Shown: positions 44,120-52,771, counted from the stretch's first letter. The stretch is DNA of 55,664 nt from Alphaproteobacteria bacterium (GCA_002722515.1 PBMH01000055.1:1-55664); one strand, 5' to 3'. Notes: generated by a model not told the origin, from the sequence alone. A program made the numbers and translations.

Positions 44120-45136
44120 TTGAAACATTCGATTGACCCAGCCGTGACCGGGACAGCCAAAACAACCTCGCCTCCCGCCGCAACGTCGCGCGACATCGAC
44201 GCAGCGCAGCGCGTTTTCCAGCTTGAGGCCGAGGCTCTGCGGGCGATGGGAGATTCACTAGATCAACGATTCGTTAAGGCGATCAATCTGATCGACATCG
44301 CCGCCGGCCGCGCGGCAGTAACCGGCATGGGCAAAAGCGGCCATATAGCGCGGAAGATATCATCAACATTGTCGAGCACCGGAACCCCCTCATTCTATGT
44401 GCACCCGGGAGAGGCCAGCCATGGCGACCTCGGAATGATTACCCATGACGACGTAGTGATTGCGCTGTCCAACTCGGGCGAGACGCCAGAGTTGAATGAC
44501 GTCATCGACTACTGTCGGAGATTCAGTGTGCCGTTGATCGCCATCACCGGGCGCACTCAATCAACCCTTGCAGAGAATTCCGACTGCACGCTGCTTTTAC
44601 CTGCCGTAGACGAGGCCTGCACGATGGGTCTCGCTCCCACCACCTCAACCACGGCTATGCTGGCACTCGGCGATGCGCTAGCCATCGCGCTGCTGGATCG
44701 GCGTGGGTTCACAGCAGAGGACTTTCAGGTGCTGCACCCAGGTGGGCAACTCGGGCATAACCTTTTGCGTGTTGCCGACCTCATGCATCACAAAACAGAC
44801 CTGCCGCTAATCGACGCGGAATCGATGGTTGGGGATGCGATCCTGATCATGACAACAAAAGGCTTCGGCTGCGCAGGCGTCGTTGATGCAGCTGGGCAGC
44901 TTGCGGGTATCATCACGGATGGCGATTTGCGCCGACATATGTCCGATACATTATTGCAGCTGACTTGCGGGCATATCATGACCCCGAATCCCAAAACCAT
45001 TCGTGCCCAGGCGCTCGCTTCCGAAGCTCTTGGACTGATGAATGCAAGCCAGATCACTAGCCTGTTCGTCGCCGAAGACCGAAAGCCGACCGGCATCCTT
45101 CACATTCATGACTGTCTGCGCGCGGGCATCGCCTGA
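44120..45136 (+). CDS. kdsD: Arabinose-5-phosphate isomerase (KdsD/KpsF/GutQ family)
   Basis: First step of the Kdo branch: ribulose-5-P to arabinose-5-P. SIS domain with AAVTGMGKSGHIARKISSTLSSTG near 65-90 and IALSNSGETPELNDV near 115, then two CBS domains near 215-335 (DLMHHKTDLPLI and the last GHIMTPNPKTIRAQALASEAL). 338 residues. The start used is a TTG at 44120; no good site is seen and a GTG at 44144 is an alternative. Its stop is 7 bases before lptC, beginning the LPS cluster. Confidence 0.93.
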   Translation: MKHSIDPAVTGTAKTTSPPAATSRDIDAAQRVFQLEAEALRAMGDSLDQRFVKAINLIDIAAGRAAVTGMGKSGHIARKISSTLSSTGTPSFYVHPGEASHGDLGMITHDDVVIALSNSGETPELNDVIDYCRRFSVPLIAITGRTQSTLAENSDCTLLLPAVDEACTMGLAPTTSTTAMLALGDALAIALLDRRGFTAEDFQVLHPGGQLGHNLLRVADLMHHKTDLPLIDAESMVGDAILIMTTKGFGCAGVVDAAGQLAGIITDGDLRRHMSDTLLQLTCGHIMTPNPKTIRAQALASEALGLMNASQITSLFVAEDRKPTGILHIHDCLRAGIA

Positions 45137-45143
45137 CCAACAC

Positions 45144-45848
45144 ATGAGCGACGCGGGAAACACAGCCCCACAATCCGACATAACGCCCGAAACGCGCGCG
45201 CAGCGTTTGGCGCGCCTTAGTGCATTTCCCCGCCGGCGCCGAAGCGGATTTGCGCGCTCCCGCATCGTCTCGACCATGAAATACTTGCTGCCCGGCATCG
45301 CCTTCGCGCTGCTCGTCCTAGTTGCCGTCTGGCCGCGTCTTGCCCCCGACGAGGACAGCTTCCGCATTAATCTCGAGGTAGTCGGACCAGCTGGCGGAGC
45401 CAAGCCGCAGGTTCTCAATCCGCGCCTGCAGGGAATTGATGCCGCCGCACGCCCGTTCCAAGTGACCGCCGACTTTGGCGCACGCAGCGACAGCGTAAAT
45501 GGCGGCGAGGTTTACGACCTGACTCACCCCAAGGCCGACATTGTTCTGGCCGATGGTTCATGGGTGGCGCTGACAGCAAATGACGGCCGCTTCGAAGCCA
45601 AGACAAACACGCTGCATCTAGCCGGCGATGTGAACCTGTTTCACGACCAAGGCTACGAGTTCGTCACCACAGTCGCACAGGTCGACCTGATCACCAGCAC
45701 TGCGTCCGGCGATGCACCCATTATCGGACAGGGGCCCTTCGGGATTCTAGATGCTGAGGGATTTCGTATCTTCGACTCCGGCGAGCGTGTCCTGTTCCTA
45801 GGACATGCTCGCTTGACTGTCTTAGATGGAGCAACGTCTGATCAATGA
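45144..45848 (+). CDS. lptC: LPS export protein LptC
   Basis: 234-residue single-pass inner-membrane protein that passes LPS from LptBFG to LptA. The N-terminal cytoplasmic stretch is basic (RRRRSGFARSR), then a membrane segment KYLLPGIAFALLVLVAVWP near 45-64, then the LptC beta-jellyroll (PFQVTADFGARSD through NTLHLAGDVNLFHDQGYEF and a final LFLGHARLTV). ATG 45144 is 7 bases after kdsD. The stop overlaps lptA by 4 bases (ATGA). Confidence 0.87.
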   Translation: MSDAGNTAPQSDITPETRAQRLARLSAFPRRRRSGFARSRIVSTMKYLLPGIAFALLVLVAVWPRLAPDEDSFRINLEVVGPAGGAKPQVLNPRLQGIDAAARPFQVTADFGARSDSVNGGEVYDLTHPKADIVLADGSWVALTANDGRFEAKTNTLHLAGDVNLFHDQGYEFVTTVAQVDLITSTASGDAPIIGQGPFGILDAEGFRIFDSGERVLFLGHARLTVLDGATSDQ

Positions 45849-46678
45849 TACGGACAACCCCTATTCTAGCCACCCTGCTTCTGGTGACCATGTATGTAAC
45901 TTCGTCGCAAGCCCAGTCCATTGGCTTCAGTCACGGCGGGGATGGGCCGATCCAGATTGAGGCCGATGACGGCATAGAGTGGCAGCGCGCCAAACAGCTT
46001 TATTTAGCCCGCGGCAACGCACGCGCACAGCAGGGTAGCGTCGCGGTCGAGGCCGACGAACTAATTGCCTTCTACCGGCCCAACGCTGCTAGCGAGAATG
46101 AAATTTTCCGCATTGACGCCATTGGAAATGTGCGCATCGTCTCCGACGAAGAGGTCGCGCACTCCGACAAGGCGGTCTACGATATCGACAACGGCTTGCT
46201 GGTAATGACCGGTGACAGGATTCAGCTCGACACGGCAAAGGACACAATCGTCGCTCGTGACAGTATGGAGTATTACGAGACCCGGCGGCTAGCCGTGGCG
46301 CGCGGTGACGCTATTGCGATCCGCAACGACAGGCGCGTACGCGCCGACGTTCTGACAGCCCATTTTGACGACGGCGGCAAAAAGGCCGAAATAAAAAGGA
46401 TCGAGGCGTTAGGCAATGTCCTCGTGTCGACCCCGACCGATATCGTACGTGCTGAAAAGGGCAACTACGACCCCGTACGCGGAATCGCGACCGTTACCGG
46501 CAATGTCAAGATCACCCGCGGAGACACGCAATTGAACGGCGAGCGCGCAGAAGTTAATTTGGAGACAGGTGAGAGTCGCCTGCTATCCTCGTCACCCGGA
46601 ACGCGAGTACGCGGTCTCTTTCTACCAAAGTCAAAAACCGATAAAAACAGCCATCGACTGGAGACCAATGAGCAATAA
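45845..46678 (+). CDS. lptA: LPS-binding transport protein LptA (OstA-like)
   Basis: Periplasmic bridge for LPS. A signal peptide (TPILATLLLVTMYVTSSQAQ) precedes beta-jellyroll OstA repeats: IQIEADDGIEWQRAKQLYLA, GNVRIVSDEEVAHSDKAVYD, and GNVKITRGDTQLNGERAEVNL. 277 residues, somewhat long for LptA, with a low-complexity tail. ATG 45845 overlaps the lptC stop, and the stop overlaps the lptB start by 11 bases, so the three are coupled. Confidence 0.9.
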   Translation: MIRTTPILATLLLVTMYVTSSQAQSIGFSHGGDGPIQIEADDGIEWQRAKQLYLARGNARAQQGSVAVEADELIAFYRPNAASENEIFRIDAIGNVRIVSDEEVAHSDKAVYDIDNGLLVMTGDRIQLDTAKDTIVARDSMEYYETRRLAVARGDAIAIRNDRRVRADVLTAHFDDGGKKAEIKRIEALGNVLVSTPTDIVRAEKGNYDPVRGIATVTGNVKITRGDTQLNGERAEVNLETGESRLLSSSPGTRVRGLFLPKSKTDKNSHRLETNEQ

Positions 46679-47453
46679 TATTCAGTCAGATAAACAGGAC
46701 ACTGTCGGCACCCCCCAGCTCGTCACGAGAAATGAAGGGCTAGTCGTTAAGAACATCGGTAAACGGTTTCGCAAACGCCCGGTCATCCGCGATGTTTCGC
46801 TGCATGTACAGCAGGGCGAGGCAGTTGGCCTGCTGGGGCCCAATGGCGCCGGCAAGACGACATGCTTTTACATCATCACCGGCCTGTTGACGGCAGACAC
46901 AGGCAGCATCTCCCTCGACGGGCACAACATAACCGATCTGCCCATGTATCGTCGTGCCCGCCTGGGCGTCGGTTATCTGCCCCAAGAAGCATCAATTTTT
47001 CGCGGCCTATCAGTAGAGCAAAACATCCGTTCGATCCTCGAGGTCATCGAGCCAGAACGAGATCGCAGAGAAGCTCTGCTCGATGATTTGCTGGCCGAAT
47101 TTTCGATTAGCCATCTCCGCCGCACCCCAGCGCTGGCGCTGTCGGGCGGCGAAAGGCGGCGCGTCGAAATCGCGCGCGCGCTGGCTAGCCAACCCCACTT
47201 TATCCTGCTGGACGAACCGCTGGCGGGCATCGATCCAATCGCCCTAACCGACATTCGTAGCCTCGTCAGCCACCTCAAGGATCGCGGCATCGGTGTATTG
47301 ATCACCGACCATAATGTGCGTGAGACGTTAGATATCGTCGACAGGGCATATATCTTGCACGAGGGTGGCGTTCTGATGAGTGGAGCACCGTCCGAAATTG
47401 TGTCCCATGCCGATGTAAAACGTGTTTACCTAGGCGAAAGATTCAGTCTTTAG
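46668..47453 (+). CDS. lptB: LPS export ABC transporter ATP-binding protein LptB
   Basis: Cytoplasmic ATPase driving LPS extraction. Walker A GLLGPNGAGKTTCFYI near 65, signature ALSGGERRRVEIARALA near 165, Walker B FILLDEPLAGIDP near 185, and H-loop in LITDHNVRETLDI. The REVGYLPQEASIFRGLSVEQN segment typical of LptB is present as VGYLPQEASIFRGLSVEQN. 261 residues from ATG 46668, which has GGAG 5 bases upstream and lies inside the lptA end; an N-terminal extension of about 25 residues precedes the usual start. Confidence 0.95.
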   Translation: MSNNIQSDKQDTVGTPQLVTRNEGLVVKNIGKRFRKRPVIRDVSLHVQQGEAVGLLGPNGAGKTTCFYIITGLLTADTGSISLDGHNITDLPMYRRARLGVGYLPQEASIFRGLSVEQNIRSILEVIEPERDRREALLDDLLAEFSISHLRRTPALALSGGERRRVEIARALASQPHFILLDEPLAGIDPIALTDIRSLVSHLKDRGIGVLITDHNVRETLDIVDRAYILHEGGVLMSGAPSEIVSHADVKRVYLGERFSL

Positions 47454-47465
47454 AAAACGATATAC

Positions 47466-48938
47466 ATGGCCCTGACAACGCGTCTCGACTTTCGGCAGGC
47501 GCAGGCGCCGATCATGACGCCACAGCTGCAGCAGGCGATCAAACTGCTGCAAATGTCAAATCTTGAACTGGCTGCCTTCGTAGAAACCGCACTTGAGGAG
47601 AATCCACTGCTCGAGCGCGAAGAGGTATTGATCGAGGGGGACAGCGTCGAGATCAACACAGGCACGAAAGCTGACGACGATGGTGATACCGTCACACTGA
47701 CGAAGCGTGAAAATCTGGGGTTGGACGAAGTCCCGCTCGAAACCGACTACACAAATGTCTGGCAGGGCGGCCCGTTGCGGCCAGCCGAGGGCAGTGCACT
47801 ACCTCCGCACGGCGGTAATACGGCCCCCGGAATTGAACAAACAGTGGCGAGCGAAACCACTCTGCGCGAACACCTAAACGAACAGCTCAATCTGTCGATC
47901 TCGGGCTTGACCGAGCGACTCGTCGGTCGCGCCATCATCGACTCGCTCGACGATCGCGGATTTCTAACTATGTCAGCTGAGGAGATGGCCCGACAGCTAG
48001 GCAGTGAAATTGGGCTCATCGAACGCGTTCTAGATATTCTACGCACCTTTGAGCCCACAGGTGTATTCGCACGCGACCTGATTGAGTGCTTTGCCCTTCA
48101 GCTTGCCGAGCGCAACCGTCTCGATCCAGCTATGCAGACTATGCTTCAGAACCTCAAATATCTGAGCAAGCACGACCTACCCGGGCTACGGCGCGCCTGC
48201 GGAGTTAACGAAGAAGATCTGGCAGATATGCTGAGCGAACTAAAGGCGCTGGATCCCAAACCATCATCCGCCTATGAAAATTCAAGCGTCGAGTATGTAA
48301 CCGCGGACGTCCTGATGCGGCCCAAGAAAAGTGGGGGATGGGAGATTGAACTTAACAGCGACACGTTACCCCGAGTGCTGCTGAACCGCGCCTATTATGC
48401 CGAAATCACCAGCCTGACCAAGACGAAGGACGACAAGGTATTCGTTCAGGAACGCTTGCAGGCGGCCAATTGGCTGGTGCGCGCACTCGATCAGCGCGCG
48501 CAGACGATTCTCAAGGTCGCGACGGAAATAATCCGCCAACAAGATGCCTTCTTCCATCTCGGCGTGGCCCATCTCAAGCCATTGATCCTAGACAACATCG
48601 CCGAGGAGTTGAGCTTGCATGAAAGCACCATCAGCCGGGTCACCAACAACAAGTATATAGAGACCCCCCGCGGTCTGTTTGAGCTCAAATACTTCTTCAC
48701 AGCCGCGATCAGCAGCACGACCGACGGAGAGGCCCATTCGGCTGAGTCAGTCCGACACAAGATCAAACTTCTGATCGACGGTGAAACCTCAAAGTCTATT
48801 CTGTCCGACGACAATATTGTGGACATGCTGCGCGGGGATGGTGTGGAAATTGCTCGCCGAACTGTCGCCAAGTATCGGGATTCACTCAAGATTCCGTCTT
48901 CGGTCGAGCGCCGGCGCATAAAACGCGCCATGATCTGA
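47466..48938 (+). CDS. rpoN: RNA polymerase sigma-54 factor
   Basis: Alternative sigma factor for nitrogen and other enhancer-dependent genes. Region I glutamine-rich start QAPIMTPQLQQAIKLLQMSNLEL near 13-35, core-binding domain in the middle, and the RpoN box ARRTVAKYR near 470, preceded by the HTH region VRHKIKLLIDGETSKSILSDD. 490 residues. 12 bases after lptB, fitting the conserved lptB-rpoN order. No hpf gene follows; see the spacer. Confidence 0.96.
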   Translation: MALTTRLDFRQAQAPIMTPQLQQAIKLLQMSNLELAAFVETALEENPLLEREEVLIEGDSVEINTGTKADDDGDTVTLTKRENLGLDEVPLETDYTNVWQGGPLRPAEGSALPPHGGNTAPGIEQTVASETTLREHLNEQLNLSISGLTERLVGRAIIDSLDDRGFLTMSAEEMARQLGSEIGLIERVLDILRTFEPTGVFARDLIECFALQLAERNRLDPAMQTMLQNLKYLSKHDLPGLRRACGVNEEDLADMLSELKALDPKPSSAYENSSVEYVTADVLMRPKKSGGWEIELNSDTLPRVLLNRAYYAEITSLTKTKDDKVFVQERLQAANWLVRALDQRAQTILKVATEIIRQQDAFFHLGVAHLKPLILDNIAEELSLHESTISRVTNNKYIETPRGLFELKYFFTAAISSTTDGEAHSAESVRHKIKLLIDGETSKSILSDDNIVDMLRGDGVEIARRTVAKYRDSLKIPSSVERRRIKRAMI

Positions 48939-49212
48939 AGTTTGTTTATTCACAACCGTTTACTTGTAATCCGGGCGAATTTCCCATTCCGAGAATTGAT
49001 GATAACCCACCGTATTGACAGGCACACAGCGCCTGACTAAGTTCCGCGCCGCAAACTGAGACCGAAGTGTGAGCCGTCGGCAAGAAGAATAAGCGACGTT
49101 GGGCGTTAGGACCCGCTCCGAAAAAGCTGACTGGCAATACAGGAAATCGGTCCTTTGGTCCGGAGGACCGATACATCCAACAGATTGGACAACAGGGCCT
49201 AGCGAATAGACG
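48939..49212. other. rpoN-ptsN spacer with an inverted repeat
   Basis: 274 bases with no supported gene, where many proteobacteria have hpf. Bases 49146-49154 and 49164-49172 pair perfectly (ATCGGTCCT with AGGACCGAT), with a 9-base loop, about 40 bases before ptsN. There is no T-run, so it is more likely a leader hairpin than a terminator. Minus-strand frames across it have no recognisable homology. Confidence 0.5.
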
Positions 49213-49695
49213 ATGAATATCGAAGACATTCTCGAACCCGGCAGCGTGATTGCAAATCTTCACGCGACTAGCAAAAAGCAGGTCCTCCAGGAGCTTTCAA
49301 AGGTCTCTGCGGACTTGCTCGGCGTCGACCCACGCCGGGTCTTTGATGTTCTAGTAGAGCGCGAACGGCTGGGCTCAACCGGCGTCGGTGCCGGCCTAGC
49401 AATCCCCCACAGCAAGCTTCCTGGGCTCGATCGGATGCAGGGCGTGTTTGCGCGTTTAGAGAAGCCGGTCGATTTTGATTCGATCGATGACCAGCCGGTA
49501 GACCTCGTGTTCCTGCTGTTAGCGCCCGAAGGTTCTGGGGCCGATCACCTCAAGGCACTAGCCCGAGTCTCACGAATCATGCGGGACTGCGCATTCTGCG
49601 ACAAACTGCGCGGCTCCGACAGCCCGGATGCAATCTATGCATTGCTGATCGAATCAAGCTTTGTAGCGGCGGACAATTTCCGCGTCGCCAGCTAA
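49213..49695 (+). CDS. ptsN: PTS IIA-like nitrogen-regulatory protein (EIIA-Ntr)
   Basis: 160-residue phosphocarrier of the nitrogen PTS, regulated by PtsP and NPr. The phosphorylated His lies in GLAIPHSKLPGL near residue 62-73, preceded by REREERLGSTGVG-type LVERERLGSTGVGAGL. PVDLVFLLLAPEGSGADHLKALARVSR is the middle. Start ATG 49213. It stands downstream of rpoN, as in most proteobacteria, and converges with the DUF1150 gene. Confidence 0.95.
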   Translation: MNIEDILEPGSVIANLHATSKKQVLQELSKVSADLLGVDPRRVFDVLVERERLGSTGVGAGLAIPHSKLPGLDRMQGVFARLEKPVDFDSIDDQPVDLVFLLLAPEGSGADHLKALARVSRIMRDCAFCDKLRGSDSPDAIYALLIESSFVAADNFRVAS

Positions 49696-49712
49696 GCGGA
49701 TAACAGACAACG

Positions 49713-49922
49713 TCAGTGGACGCTGACGGGCTCCATGTCATGCTGTTTGACCGCCGCGAAGGCAATGTCGCGTTCAGCCATCATCCCTATTTTATTTCCA
49801 TCAGCATTATGGATTGTATAGACGTTGCAGCCATCGACGATAGCCGGACGCACATAGGCGAGCCGGTCGACACCTAGCGCGGCGAACTGGTCAGGGCTGA
49901 ACCTCTCGAAAGGCGTGTTCAT
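49713..49922 (-). CDS. DUF1150 family protein
   Basis: 69-residue protein with FAALGVDRLAYVRPAIVDGCNVYTIHNADGNKIG, the DUF1150 core, found almost only in alphaproteobacteria and very often next to a small heat-shock gene. ATG 49922 overlaps the hsp20 stop by 4 bases (ATGA), so the two are coupled and probably heat-induced together. Function unknown. The convergent ptsN stop is 17 bases away. Confidence 0.85.
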   Translation of the reverse strand: MNTPFERFSPDQFAALGVDRLAYVRPAIVDGCNVYTIHNADGNKIGMMAERDIAFAAVKQHDMEPVSVH

Positions 49923-50371
49923 GACGCCTGTCCTTTCGTTTCCACATCGAGTGCGGGTGAACCGTTGCACCCAATCTCGATCTTACGCACGTTACGTTCC
50001 GGCTGCGGCAAGGACACATCAATGTGCAACAATCCATTGTCAAGAGTTGCTGATGTCACCTCAACGCCGTCCGCAAGCACAAAGCTGCGCTGAAAAACAC
50101 GCGTGGCGATCCCTCGGTGCAAATATTCACGGGCCTCCTGATCAGTCTGCCGACCGCGAACCATCAGCTGGCTGTCCTCGAGCTCGATATCAAGATCCTC
50201 GCGATTAAACCCCGCCACCGCCAAGGTAATCCGCAAACGGCTTTCGCCCGTGCGCTCAATATTGTATGGGGGATAACCGTCTGAAGGGGCCTTGGAAATA
50301 CGTTCCAGCGTACGCTCGAATTCATCAAACCCAAGCAACAAGGGGCTGTTGAGCGGCGACAAACGTGACAT
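49919..50371 (-). CDS. Small heat-shock protein, Hsp20/IbpA family
   Basis: Cytoplasmic ATP-independent holdase. The 150 residues contain the alpha-crystallin domain: YPPYNIERTGESRLRITLAVAGF near 33-55 through GLLHIDVSLPQPERN near 112-126. N-terminal LGFDEFERTLERI fits IbpA-like proteins. The C-terminal I/V-x-I/V anchor is not clear. GGAGGAGGG stands 6 bases before ATG 50371. It is followed by coupled DUF1150. Upstream are a heat-shock-type promoter and a leader of about 140 bases with a possible thermometer hairpin. Confidence 0.93.
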   Translation of the reverse strand: MSRLSPLNSPLLLGFDEFERTLERISKAPSDGYPPYNIERTGESRLRITLAVAGFNREDLDIELEDSQLMVRGRQTDQEAREYLHRGIATRVFQRSFVLADGVEVTSATLDNGLLHIDVSLPQPERNVRKIEIGCNGSPALDVETKGQAS

Positions 50372-50382
50372 TGGATTCCCTC

Positions 50383-50397
50383 CTCCTTTTGAGCGAG
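50383..50397 (-). promoter_or_regulatory. Possible ROSE-type RNA thermometer hairpin masking the hsp20 ribosome-binding site
   Basis: The minus strand reads CTCGCT, CAAA, AGGAG in direct order. UCGCU matches the ROSE element core U(U/C)GCU, which pairs with the Shine-Dalgarno AGGA while bulging the G. It is a short 5-bp hairpin with a 4-base loop, at the end of a leader of roughly 140 bases. ROSE elements are a known control of alphaproteobacterial small heat-shock genes. A longer multi-hairpin structure was not modelled. Confidence 0.45.
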
Positions 50398-50517
50398 TTC
50401 AGGGCTGGACCCATCTGATTGATCAGGACCCGATGCCGTACGACACTTTGTTAGAGCCCAATACCGGCACCCCATTTAAAATTCTGTGCGCTACTATTAG
50501 CCTCACAGCGTAGTTTT

Positions 50518-50546
50518 TAGATGGTTCTAAGAGGTTGAATTTCAAG
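50518..50546 (-). promoter_or_regulatory. Probable sigma-32 (RpoH) promoter of hsp20-DUF1150
   Basis: The minus strand shows CTTGAAA (50546-50540), a perfect sigma-32 -35, then a 15-base spacer and CCATCTA (50524-50518), close to the -10 CCCCATNT. Transcription should start near 50510. The -35 box overlaps the stop region of the upstream exported-protein gene, so this promoter lies in its 3' end. Confidence 0.7.
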
Positions 50547-50952
50547 GCTTGTCGAGCTTACCAAGTCTGCCATTCCCGGAAATCGCACCCGAACGCACCA
50601 AAGCCAGAAACACCAGTGCGTCCTGGTCACCCGACGCGGCCAACCGCTCAAGCCGGTCCCAGCCTGCACGAGTGCGATCACGGCGAAACTCATCTGTCGA
50701 CGACGGGCTCCAGCTCAAAAGTGCGGGCGATCCATCCCCCATGGACCCCGTCGGGGCATGAGTTGAAATGCCGGAGCGCTCCCCAAGTTCTGGTTGCCTC
50801 AGCCAGTCCGGCGCCACGCTTTTTTTAGTCTGCTCCCCCGACCTCTCAACTGGTGCACGTAACGGTGCGCCGTCGGTCAAGGTAAGGGTTGCCGCAAACG
50901 CAACGAAAGGCAAACCGCCTATAATCCATGCGACCATAATTAACCCGCGCAT
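50542..50952 (-). CDS. Exported hypothetical protein
   Basis: 136 residues. A signal peptide (RGLIMVAWIIGGLPFVAFA) is followed by a proline- and serine-rich, mostly unstructured stretch, and ends DQDALVFLALVRSGAISGNGRL. No domain is recognised. ATG 50952 has GGAGGAGAG 4-8 bases before it; the frame opens further upstream. It precedes hsp20 on the same strand, but the sigma-32 promoter at its end makes separate control likely. Confidence 0.6.
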   Translation of the reverse strand: MRGLIMVAWIIGGLPFVAFAATLTLTDGAPLRAPVERSGEQTKKSVAPDWLRQPELGERSGISTHAPTGSMGDGSPALLSWSPSSTDEFRRDRTRAGWDRLERLAASGDQDALVFLALVRSGAISGNGRLGKLDKP

Positions 50953-51053
50953 CCATCTCTCCTCCCTAGAAGGGCTCATGGAATGCTGACAGCACAACAG
51001 GGCTGTCGGGTGTTGGGAATAGGGCTATTTCGTGTTTACCCGTGTAAGCATGA

Positions 51054-51974
51054 TCAGGAAGGAAAAGCAGCCTCGGGCAGGCCCAAAACCCCGACATTGA
51101 TGGCAAACAGCGCACCAGCCAGTGGCTCCCGGACAAGCTCTTCATTCGTCAGCATGATCTTCGCTGTGGTCACATACATGGTCCCCAAGTGCGACCCACC
51201 GAACATCGGGCAGGTCACCCGGCTGGCGGGTAGCGAAATCATCCGATCCACCGTGCCTTCAGGTGATAGCCGTGTTAACCGACCAGCACGAAATTCCGCT
51301 ACCCAAACCCCGCCTTCGGCATCGACGATAGCCCCGTCCGGAGTGCCGCGCCCGTCTTCCTCGGGGAAGGTAGCGAAAACACGTTCATTTGCTATCTCTC
51401 CTGTCGCTGGGTTGTAATCCCAAGCGTGCATCTCGCGGGTTGGCGAGTTCGCCGTGTACATAGTAGTCCCGTCCGGTGACCAGCAAAGGCCATTTGAGAC
51501 ATGGATCCCCTCGATCATACGATTAATGCTGCAATTCGCATCCAGACGATAGAACGCGCCGACGGGTTCGCGTTCAAAATAGGTCTCCGGCGGCCCGTTA
51601 GGATCGTGCATGGACCCCGCCCAGAAGCGTCCCTGGCGGTCCGCCCGACCGTCATTCAACCTGTTAAGAGGCCGGTCAGGTTCTGGGTCGCCGATCCAGT
51701 CCACACCGACGAGTTCCCCCGGCGCACCAACTTCAAGGAACGCAAAACCCCCGCGCAACGCACCAACTAAACCGCCCCCCGAACGCAGCACGATTGCCCC
51801 TGTCTCTTGGGGCAGCGGCCAGCTATCATTTGTGTTAGTGTTGGGGTCGTAGCGATGCAGTGCCGGTGCTTTGATGTCCAGCCACCACAGCACCCTCTCA
51901 CCGGGCGACCAGACCGGGCTTTCCCCCAATGTCGCCCCCACCTCCACTACTTGTAGAATCTGTGCCTCTTCCAT
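51054..51974 (-). CDS. SMP-30/gluconolactonase-like protein
   Basis: 306-residue six-bladed beta-propeller lactonase. First-blade motif GATLGESPVWSPGERVLWWLDI near 12 (metal Glu), RLNDGRADRQGRFWAGSMH near 95-115 (metal Asn and Asp), HVSNGLCWSPDGTTMYTANS near 140-165, and GTPDGAIVDAEGGVWVAEF near 190-210 (the third metal Asp). These residues match SMP-30/gluconolactonase enzymes acting on aldonolactones. Start at ATG 51974 with CGGAG 7 bases upstream. It is divergent from the NIPSNAP gene. Confidence 0.87.
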   Translation of the reverse strand: MEEAQILQVVEVGATLGESPVWSPGERVLWWLDIKAPALHRYDPNTNTNDSWPLPQETGAIVLRSGGGLVGALRGGFAFLEVGAPGELVGVDWIGDPEPDRPLNRLNDGRADRQGRFWAGSMHDPNGPPETYFEREPVGAFYRLDANCSINRMIEGIHVSNGLCWSPDGTTMYTANSPTREMHAWDYNPATGEIANERVFATFPEEDGRGTPDGAIVDAEGGVWVAEFRAGRLTRLSPEGTVDRMISLPASRVTCPMFGGSHLGTMYVTTAKIMLTNEELVREPLAGALFAINVGVLGLPEAAFPS

Positions 51975-52097
51975 TTCGATGCTCCGGGCTTTCGACATCT
52001 TCCAACCGTCACCAAAGGATGCCACGATACACTCATAAAGCCCGGCCGTAACGCGTCAGGCCATGAACCAAAATGCCATACCGTGGGAGACAAACGT

Positions 52098-52751
52098 ATG
52101 ATCGTCGACGCACGCACCTACGCCATCAAGCCGGGTCAAATGCCGGCTTTCCTTAAGAATGTTGAGAATATTGGCCAGCCGCTGCAACGAAAACACGGCT
52201 TCGAGCCCGCCGGGTACTACACGGTAGAGACCGGCGAGATTAACTCCGTTGTCCATTACTGGAAGTGGGAGAACGCGCAAGTCCGCCAGGACCGTCGCGC
52301 ATCACTCTACGCCGACCCAGAATGGACCGAGTATCGCCAAGGGAGTTCTGAAAATCTTGTGTCACAATCCAACCGGCTACTGCAGGCTACCGACGTAGTC
52401 GAGCCGATTGCCTTCATGGGCAACAGTAGCCCCAAGGGATTCGTCGACGAATGCACCTACACCATCGCTTACACCGAGGTGCCCAACTATGTGGAGGTCA
52501 CCAAAACGCTAGCCAAACCAGTTATCGAGGATGCGGGCTGGCAGTTGATTGGCTATTTCTTCTCAATCACTGGTAAGATTAACCAGGTGGTGCATCTCTG
52601 GTACTGGGACAGTCAGGGTGACCGCGAGGCACGCCAAGCGAAGGCAGTTTCCGATCCGCGCTGGCCCCTCTACCAGGCTGAAAACGGCCACCGCGTGGTT
52701 GACCAGCAGAACCGCTACCTGGTGCCAACATCATTCTCAACTGTAAAATAG
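52098..52751 (+). CDS. NIPSNAP family protein with two domains
   Basis: 217 residues with two ferredoxin-like NIPSNAP units: VDARTYAIKPGQMPAFLKN through RRASLYADPEWTEY, and DECTYTIAYTEVPNYVEV through KAVSDPRWPLYQ. Each has the marker HYWKW or HLWYW. Bacterial members are commonly near hydroxylase and CoA genes; function unknown. ATG 52098 has GGGAGA 7 bases upstream; an in-frame GTG at 52083 is the alternative. A Nudix gene follows 20 bases later. Confidence 0.82.
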   Translation: MIVDARTYAIKPGQMPAFLKNVENIGQPLQRKHGFEPAGYYTVETGEINSVVHYWKWENAQVRQDRRASLYADPEWTEYRQGSSENLVSQSNRLLQATDVVEPIAFMGNSSPKGFVDECTYTIAYTEVPNYVEVTKTLAKPVIEDAGWQLIGYFFSITGKINQVVHLWYWDSQGDREARQAKAVSDPRWPLYQAENGHRVVDQQNRYLVPTSFSTVK

Positions 52752-52771
52752 ACAGGCTGAGTACCTAGGCT

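Noticed and set aside
48946-49263. Minus-strand frames of 105 and 89 codons across the rpoN-ptsN spacer
   Set aside because: No recognisable domain and no ribosome-binding site, and one runs into ptsN. Treated as non-coding.
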